A stretch of DNA of 9,549 nucleotides, taken from contig JBHORD010000163.1 of the NCBI GenBank assembly GCA_042408355.1, positions 1 to 9,549 on the forward strand, in the 5' to 3' direction. Shown here in pieces: positions 5,281 to 9,549 of this stretch (its first letter is position 1; the number at the start of each line of letters is the position of its first letter). The notes beneath the pieces are model-generated. The model saw nothing but the letters and a program-made list of their open reading frames with translations, ran no database searches and was not told the origin of the DNA. Source of the stretch: Fen-1038 sp042408355 (GTDB lineage Bacteria > Chloroflexota > Anaerolineae > Anaerolineales > Villigracilaceae). The position numbers and the translations under genes are program-made.

Positions 5281-6861
5281 ATGAGCGAAGTCCAAACAGT
5301 TTCATCAGCCAATCGCCAGATCGCCCGCGCCGCCGGCACGGTGATGTTCGCGTTCGTGCTCAGCAACCTGGTGGGGTTGGTGCGGCAGATTTTGATTTCA
5401 CGCGCCTTCGGCACGGGCGACGCATACGACGCGTTTGTAGCGGCTTCGCGTTACCCCGATTTGATTTTCAATCTGATCGCGGGCGGCGCGCTGGCTTCTT
5501 CGTTCATTCCGGTGTTCACCGGCTTTCTTGAAAAAGAAGACCGCGCCTCAGCCTGGAAACTGGCTTCGGCGATCATCAATTTAGTGATTCTAGTGCTGAC
5601 AGCGATCAGCGTCCTCTCCTCACTTTTCTCGATTCAAGCCGTGCGCTACATTCTCGCGCCGGATTTCAATCCGGCCAAACAAGAACTAACCGCGTCGTTG
5701 TTGCGAATCCTGCTGATCGCGCCGACCGTGTTCGGCGTCAGCGGAATCGTGATGGGCGCGCTCAACGCCCATCAAAAATTTCTGCTCCCGGCTCTCGCTT
5801 CGACGATGCTTTGGGCCGGCTACATCATCGGATTGATTTTCCTTGTCCCCTCCATGCAAATTTACGGACTGGCATGGGGGGCAGTGCTGGGCGCATTTCT
5901 CCATATCGGTATTCAACTCCCGCAACTCCTGCGCCTGCCCGAATGGCGTTTCAATTTTTCGCTCGGCCTGGATAACGCCGCCACGCGCGAAGTTTTATTG
6001 TTGACGGGTCCGCGCCTGCTCGGCGTGGCTGTCGTTCAAATCAACTTTCTCGTTAACACGATAATTGCTTCAGGACAGCCCGAAGGTTCGGTCTCTTCAT
6101 TAACCTACGCGTTTCAAATCATGACCATGCCCGAAGTCGCCATCGCACAGGCGATTGCGGTCGCCGCTCTGCCGACTTTTTCCGCGCAAGTGGCGCGGGG
6201 AGAACTGGGCGAGATGCGTCACTCACTGGCTTCGACTCTGCGCGGCGTTTTGCTTCTTTCCCTGCCCGCAACGCTCGGGTTGATTCTCCTGCGTTATCCA
6301 ATCATTGCTTTGTTATTCCAGCGCGGAAAATTCGATGCGCGCTCCACCGATATGGTCGCCTGGGCTTTGCTCTGGTACACGGCTGGGCTGGTTGGACATT
6401 CCGTTGTGGAGATTCTCTCGCGCGCCTTTTATGCCCTGCATGATACGCGCACGCCGGTCGTTGTTGGGACGATTGCAATGAGTCTCAACATCGTTTTTAG
6501 TTTTGCATTCTCGGCTTTGTTTTCGAGTCTCGGCTGGATGCCGCACGGCGGACTCGCATTGGCGAATTCATTGGCAACCGCGCTCGAAATGGCCGCGCTG
6601 TTCGTCCTGATGCGCCGCCGGTTGAGGGGCATTGATGGAATGAATATTCTGCGCGGCTTGGCTCAGTCCACATTAGGCACGCTCGCGATGAGTTTCGTCA
6701 TTGTGCTGTGGATGCGCGCCCAGGGTCCGGTGTGGGTTATCGGTTTGGGCGGCGTCATCCTCGGCGTGATCGTGTACGCGCTGGCAATCTGGGCAATGAA
6801 AGTGCCGGAAGTGTTCGTTATGTTTAACGGAATTGTCCGGCGGTTGAAACGGGCAAATTAA
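5281..6861 (+). CDS. murJ: Lipid II flippase MurJ (MviN family)
   Basis: 526 residues, the usual size for MurJ, with about 14 predicted membrane helices. It should flip undecaprenyl-linked lipid II across the cytoplasmic membrane for peptidoglycan synthesis. Family features include VGLVRQILISRAFG (31-44), DAFVAASRYPDLIFNLIAGG (50-69), the GALASSFIPVF block to 79, the GALNAHQKFLLPALA loop, the TGPRLLGVAVVQINFLVNTI helix and FYALHDTRTPV. The chosen ATG 5281 follows the predicted promoter by 12 bases and leaves no overlap with the divergent gene. By my alignment to remembered E. coli MurJ, Arg24 is kept (Arg35 here), but the positions of Arg18, Arg52 and Arg270 hold Asn29, Phe63 and Gln279. I believe this pattern occurs in the LxAGGAL-type branch and does not by itself exclude flippase function. 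No cell-wall gene is adjacent. Confidence 0.93.
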   Translation: MSEVQTVSSANRQIARAAGTVMFAFVLSNLVGLVRQILISRAFGTGDAYDAFVAASRYPDLIFNLIAGGALASSFIPVFTGFLEKEDRASAWKLASAIINLVILVLTAISVLSSLFSIQAVRYILAPDFNPAKQELTASLLRILLIAPTVFGVSGIVMGALNAHQKFLLPALASTMLWAGYIIGLIFLVPSMQIYGLAWGAVLGAFLHIGIQLPQLLRLPEWRFNFSLGLDNAATREVLLLTGPRLLGVAVVQINFLVNTIIASGQPEGSVSSLTYAFQIMTMPEVAIAQAIAVAALPTFSAQVARGELGEMRHSLASTLRGVLLLSLPATLGLILLRYPIIALLFQRGKFDARSTDMVAWALLWYTAGLVGHSVVEILSRAFYALHDTRTPVVVGTIAMSLNIVFSFAFSALFSSLGWMPHGGLALANSLATALEMAALFVLMRRRLRGIDGMNILRGLAQSTLGTLAMSFVIVLWMRAQGPVWVIGLGGVILGVIVYALAIWAMKVPEVFVMFNGIVRRLKRAN

Positions 6862-6870
6862 ACGGCGGCC

Positions 6871-6893
6871 CGCTTCGGGTCCGGGGCGAAGCG
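6871..6893. terminator. GC-rich hairpin between convergent murJ and PAP2 genes
   Basis: CGCTTCG (6871-6877) and CGAAGCG (6887-6893) are an exact inverted repeat 9 bases after the murJ stop. No T tract follows on the plus strand. On the minus strand a T-rich run (TTTTTATTTTT, complement of about 6907-6917) comes before the hairpin, not after it. It may weakly stop or protect transcripts from either side, but it is not a canonical terminator. Confidence 0.35.
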
Positions 6894-6931
6894 CCCTGAC
6901 TCCCGCAAAAATAAAAATCTACGGGGACGAT

Positions 6932-7384
6932 TCACTTCCACAACAGCCAGACGATGGTTGTCACCAAAATCCCCCATAAGATTCCGCCGGTCACTTCCAG
7001 CGGCGTGTGACCCAGAACTTCCCTCAATTCGTCCTCGTTCCACATGTGGCCTTTAAGCAATTCATCGAACAGATAGTTAATCCGCTCCGCGTGCATACCG
7101 GCCTGGCGGCGCACGCCCGCCGCGTCATAGGTTACGATCATCGCAATTGCAACGCCCAGCGCAAACAACGGGCTGTCATAACCAACGTAAAGTCCGACGG
7201 CGTTCGTCGCGCCGACAATCAGCGCCGAATGCGAACTGGGCATTCCGCCCGTGGTGAAAAGCAGGCCCCACAGCCAGCGCCGCGAACGCAAATATTCGAT
7301 TGGCACTTTGATGACTTGCGCCGTCCCCCATGCAATCAGCGCCGCAATCAACACATGATTGACAAGCAACCCGCCGAGATTCAT
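6932..7384 (-). CDS. Divergent PAP2 (YuiD-like) membrane protein
   Basis: 150 residues, the typical length of the divergent PAP2 family (DUF212; YuiD in Bacillus). Motifs in order: GGMPSSHSA (46-54), with the phosphatase-type SxxHS pattern and His52, YDAAGVRRQAG (86-96) and LGHTPLEV (124-131). Together these resemble the three conserved parts of PAP2 acid phosphatases, with Arg92, Arg93, Asp87 and His126 as candidate active-site residues. Membrane helices are likely at about 8-27, 40-68, 73-86 and 132-148. It may act on a lipid phosphate or pyrophosphate such as a polyprenyl carrier, but the family's substrate is not settled. ATG 7384 overlaps the xseB stop in an ATGA, with GAGG just upstream, so it is probably translated by coupling as the last gene of the xseA-xseB operon. 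Confidence 0.9.
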   Translation of the reverse strand: MNLGGLLVNHVLIAALIAWGTAQVIKVPIEYLRSRRWLWGLLFTTGGMPSSHSALIVGATNAVGLYVGYDSPLFALGVAIAMIVTYDAAGVRRQAGMHAERINYLFDELLKGHMWNEDELREVLGHTPLEVTGGILWGILVTTIVWLLWK

Positions 7385-7620
7385 TCATCCTCTTCAAAGT
7401 CGAGCATGTCCCCGCCGGAAAGCTTCTTGACTTTTAGCTCCGCTTTATCGAGCAACTCCGCGCAGCGCTTCACCAGCGCCTGTCCGCGTTCATAAAGCGC
7501 CATGGATTCGTCGAGCGAACGTCCTTCGCTTTCAAGCGCGGCGACAATAGCTTCCAATTCCTTAAAGGCGGCTTCATAATTTAATTCTTCAACCGGTTTG
7601 GAAGAAATTGACTTTGGCAT
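7381..7620 (-). CDS. xseB: Exodeoxyribonuclease VII small subunit
   Basis: 79 residues, matching the roughly 80 of E. coli XseB. The pattern is standard: NYEAAFKELEAIVAALESEG (14-33), SLDESMALYERGQALVKRCA (35-54), ELLDKAELKVKKL (55-67), then an acidic tail DFEEDE. The small subunits form helical hairpins that bind the coiled coil of XseA and are needed for the enzyme to degrade single-stranded DNA from both ends. The start is ATG 7620, with GGAG (7626-7629) 5 bases upstream; an in-frame ATG at 7635 has a weaker site. The gene lies 55 bases after xseA and overlaps the PAP2 gene by 4 bases. Confidence 0.95.
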   Translation of the reverse strand: MPKSISSKPVEELNYEAAFKELEAIVAALESEGRSLDESMALYERGQALVKRCAELLDKAELKVKKLSGGDMLDFEEDE

Positions 7621-7675
7621 AAAAACTCCATTCAACCTTCGACATTCGTTCGATCTTCGATGGCCGCTTGCGTTT

Positions 7676-8917
7676 TTATTTCTTGCGTCTTGCTCCCTGC
7701 GTTTTGCGCCCCGTCACCTCCGCCTCGAACTCGCCGTCCGAGACGCGCACGCGGATTCCGTCTTTGGCCTGCGCGACGGTGCGGATCAACGCGCCATCCT
7801 TTCGACGCGTAACGACCGCGTAGCCTCTCGCGAGGACTTGAAGCGGATTCAGCGCTTCGAGGCGTTTGCCCAGGCCCTGAATCTGGTTCGACTCAAGCGC
7901 GAGCCGATGAGCCTCCACCGCGCCCATACGGCGAGCCAGCTCATCCAGCCGCTGACGATCCGATTGAATGCGCCGCGCCGGCGAAAGGAATTTTAAATCC
8001 GAAGAAAGCGATGCAAGTTCCGTCTTTCGATTATCGAGCAAATCGAAGATAAAAGAAGAAAGATGGTCGCTGAAGGATTGCAGGGTTGTCAAAAGATCGA
8101 GCGCGGTTGTTGGCGTTGCCAGCTCGGCGGCGGCGGTCGGAGTCGGCGCGCGCAGGTCGGCGGCAAAATCCGCCAGCGTGAAATCCGTTTCATGGCCCAC
8201 GCCGCAAATGATCGGAACTTCGGAGGAAGCGACGGCGCGCACGACGCGTTCATCGTTGAACGCCCACAAATCCTCGATGGAGCCGCCGCCGCGCGCCAGC
8301 AAAATTACATCTGGTTTTGATTCGAGTTGATTGAGCGCCCGAATGGCTTCGACGATCTTCGGCGGCGCGTCCTCGCCTTGAACCGGCGCGGGCGCAAGAA
8401 TCACTTCGACCAGCGGCAGTCGCCGCCGGATGGCGGCCAGCATATCGCGAATCGCCGCGCCGGTGGCGGAGGTCACAATGCCGATACGTTTTGGAAATTC
8501 CGGAATGGGCCGTTTGCGTTCGAGATCGAACAGACCCTCGGATTCGAGCAAAGCCTTCAGCCGCAAAAATTCCTGATATAGCGCGCCCTCGCCCACCGGT
8601 CGGATTTGATCGGCGTAAAGCTGATATTGTCCGCCGACTTCATAGACTCCGACCCTGCCGTGAATCTCAATTGCCATTCCATCTTGAAGCGCGAGATTCA
8701 AACGCGCCGCGGATGTCTTCCACATCACACAACGCAGAGACGCGCCCGCATCTTTGAGCGTGAAATAAACATGTCCCGAGGCGGGACGCGAGAGATTCGA
8801 AATCTCGCCCTCCACCCATACATCCTGAAGCGTTACATCCGATTCGAGTTGATCGCGGATATACTTCGTGAGAGAAGAAACCGTCCATTGAACGGAAGCA
8901 AACAACGAGGGTTGCAT
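7676..8917 (-). CDS. xseA: Exodeoxyribonuclease VII large subunit
   Basis: 413 residues, slightly shorter than E. coli XseA. An N-terminal OB-fold for single-stranded DNA occupies about 10-106 (VWVEGEISNLSRPASGHVYF at 33-52). The nuclease domain follows: GIVTSATGAAIRD (146-158), ARGGGSIEDLWAFNDE (208-223), and GVGHETDFTLADFAADLRAP (239-258) continuing into TPTAAAEL. Residues about 270-355 are a helical coiled coil that would carry XseB subunits, and LNPLQVLARGYA (356-367) leads into the C-terminal strand region. The enzyme processes single-stranded DNA ends in repair. ATG 8917 fits the family start. No Shine-Dalgarno precedes it, and the predicted promoter would place the transcript start at or within a base or two of the ATG. 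It is the first gene of an xseA-xseB-PAP2 operon. Confidence 0.97.
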   Translation of the reverse strand: MQPSLFASVQWTVSSLTKYIRDQLESDVTLQDVWVEGEISNLSRPASGHVYFTLKDAGASLRCVMWKTSAARLNLALQDGMAIEIHGRVGVYEVGGQYQLYADQIRPVGEGALYQEFLRLKALLESEGLFDLERKRPIPEFPKRIGIVTSATGAAIRDMLAAIRRRLPLVEVILAPAPVQGEDAPPKIVEAIRALNQLESKPDVILLARGGGSIEDLWAFNDERVVRAVASSEVPIICGVGHETDFTLADFAADLRAPTPTAAAELATPTTALDLLTTLQSFSDHLSSFIFDLLDNRKTELASLSSDLKFLSPARRIQSDRQRLDELARRMGAVEAHRLALESNQIQGLGKRLEALNPLQVLARGYAVVTRRKDGALIRTVAQAKDGIRVRVSDGEFEAEVTGRKTQGARRKK

Positions 8918-8924
8918 TGGAGCG

Positions 8925-8953
8925 AGGATACTCGAAGATGGACTGTCTTACAA
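8925..8953 (-). promoter_or_regulatory. Possible promoter for the xseA operon
   Basis: On the minus strand TTGTAA (8948-8953) and TATCCT (8925-8930) are 17 bases apart, each matching the housekeeping boxes at 4/6 positions. Initiation about 7 bases after the -10 box falls at 8918 or 8917, the A of the xseA ATG. This fits a leaderless transcript and explains the lack of a ribosome site. Confidence 0.4.
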
Positions 8954-8977
8954 GAGCAAAGTCACGCCGTTCGCAAA

Positions 8978-9003
8978 GTAAAAACCGGTTCCACTGTTTT
9001 TAC
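8978..9003. repeat. AT-rich inverted repeat upstream of xseA
   Basis: GTAAAAAC (8978-8985) and GTTTTTAC (8996-9003) are exact reverse complements 10 bases apart, and CGG follows each on the plus strand. It lies in the 249-base gap between the divergent xseA and GH36 genes, about 25 bases behind the possible xseA -35 box. It could be a regulator site. The stem is too AT-rich to be a typical terminator. Confidence 0.4.
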
Positions 9004-9019
9004 CGGAAAACCATTTTCA

Positions 9020-9046
9020 ACCGCAGAGAATACGAAGACCGCGAAG
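9020..9046 (+). repeat. Short degenerate 9-base repeats in the xseA/GH36 gap
   Basis: Three consecutive 9-base units can be read as ACCGCAGAG, AATACGAAG and ACCGCGAAG, sharing the form A-N2-[CA]G-N-GAAG-like endings. They lie outside any gene. The similarity is partial and the stretch is short, so it may be the remnant of a simple repeat. Confidence 0.25.
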
Positions 9047-9106
9047 TTTAATGAATTTTGCTTTCCATTGCGAAAGAGCCTGAACGCCGTAGTCCCCGGC
9101 CTGCGA

Positions 9107-9135
9107 TTGATACGAATGCCCGATCGAAATATAAT
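9107..9135 (+). promoter_or_regulatory. Strong housekeeping-type promoter for the GH36 gene
   Basis: TTGATA (9107-9112, 5/6 to consensus) and an exact TATAAT (9130-9135) are separated by the ideal 17 bases. Transcription would start near 9142 and leave a leader of about 25 bases before ATG 9167. It is the best promoter match I found in the window. Confidence 0.7.
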
Positions 9136-9166
9136 TTGCTTCCACCTTCAAGCGCGCCGATACGCC

Positions 9167-9549
9167 ATGAACAATTCGTTTGACCTGACCTCCCTGCTGG
9201 CGGCCAACTTGCCTGCCGAGAAAACTCCCAACGGAGCAATTGTAACTGCGGAAAATGTATCGCTTGAACTGCCGGCCAAACCTTTGAGATTTTATCGTCA
9301 CGGATGGCAATCGTGGTCGCCGGCGGCATGGACAGATTTGACTCCTCTTCCGATTCAAAAGCCGTACATCCTGCATCCGCTTCAAATTGATCCCGCCTAT
9401 GCAAAAGAGACGCGCCCGCATGGTTCGTGGGTCGGCGCAGTTAAGTTTGAAGATGAAAACGTTTTGCTTCTCGGATCGCTTGGGCTGGGTGCGCATGTGG
9501 TTTTGAATCGAAACCGACTTGAGGGCAAATACGAGTCGGGGAACGGAGG
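9167..9549 (+). CDS. Probable GH36 alpha-galactosidase, N-terminal part, cut by window edge
   Basis: An open frame runs from ATG 9167 off the right edge and gives 127 residues. RFYRHGWQSWSPAAW (41-55) is the conserved N-terminal motif of glycoside hydrolase family 36 and related alpha-galactosidases. Beta-strand-like sequence follows (VKFEDENVLLLGSLGLGAHV), as expected for the N-terminal beta-sandwich. The catalytic barrel with its Asp residues lies outside the window, so activity is not shown. The full enzyme would release terminal alpha-galactose from oligosaccharides such as raffinose or melibiose. There is no signal peptide, so a cytoplasmic protein is likely. A strong promoter lies upstream, but no Shine-Dalgarno is seen before the ATG; no other start lies in frame between the predicted transcript start and 9167. 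Confidence 0.7.
   Translation, partial: MNNSFDLTSLLAANLPAEKTPNGAIVTAENVSLELPAKPLRFYRHGWQSWSPAAWTDLTPLPIQKPYILHPLQIDPAYAKETRPHGSWVGAVKFEDENVLLLGSLGLGAHVVLNRNRLEGKYESGNG

Noticed and set aside
5219..5305. N-terminal extension of the PLD-like protein to ATG 5305
   Set aside because: It would overlap murJ and read through the promoter region, and would put 29 basic residues before the signal peptide; AGGAGA fits ATG 5218.
7621..7675. Repeated TTCGA words between xseA and xseB as a possible repeat element
   Set aside because: Only three 5-6 base words in a 55-base gap, with irregular spacing; too short to support a repeat family.
9017..9496. Minus-strand frame of 159 codons at the right edge
   Set aside because: It overlaps the GH36 start on the opposite strand, which has a family motif and a near-consensus promoter; this frame shows no motif.

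Overview
The window looks like chromosomal DNA of a moderately GC-rich bacterium, most likely a member of the Chloroflexota (Anaerolineae-like). This assignment is inferred from protein style, not from a marker gene. The clues are an anti-sigma-like protein with the N-terminal 'ARYPKYASELRPLLE' motif plus a DUF5667-type segment, repeated DUF5666-type domains, and a MurJ of the 'LIAGGALASSFIP' type. There are nine protein genes plus a gene tail at the left edge. I see no tRNA, rRNA, CRISPR array or insertion sequence.

Left part (1-1413, + strand): the last 28 codons of one gene are followed by a complete gene for a TadE/TadG-like pilus-assembly protein. The tail aligns without gaps to the C-terminus of the complete protein, so the two are probably tandem paralogues. 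A strong hairpin terminator closes the unit.

Second part (1514-3997, - strand): a three-gene set reads lipoprotein with a DUF5666-like domain, then ECF sigma factor, then membrane-anchored putative anti-sigma factor with a DUF5667-like segment and two DUF5666-like repeats. The sigma and anti-sigma genes overlap by 8 bases. The lipoprotein and the outer part of the anti-sigma protein share a domain and a Gly/Asn/Glu-rich tail, which suggests one envelope-signalling module. A possible ECF-type promoter precedes the set, and a second possible promoter, flanked by a perfect inverted repeat, lies before the sigma gene.

Middle (4012-6861): a secreted, lipid-anchored phospholipase D-like protein (- strand, with a hairpin terminator) is divergent from murJ, the lipid II flippase gene (+ strand). 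Their start codons are 62 bases apart, and each strand has an exact TATAAT in that gap.

Right part (6932-8953, - strand): xseA and xseB (exonuclease VII large and small subunits) and a divergent PAP2 (YuiD-like) membrane protein form a likely operon, with a 4-base overlap between xseB and the PAP2 gene. From 9107 a consensus-like promoter reads rightwards into the start of a probable GH36 alpha-galactosidase gene that runs off the window.

Translation signals are mixed. The lipoprotein, anti-sigma, PLD and xseB genes have clear Shine-Dalgarno sequences. murJ, xseA, the tadG-like gene and the GH36 gene do not, and the predicted promoters of murJ and xseA lie so close to the ATG that leaderless mRNAs are likely.
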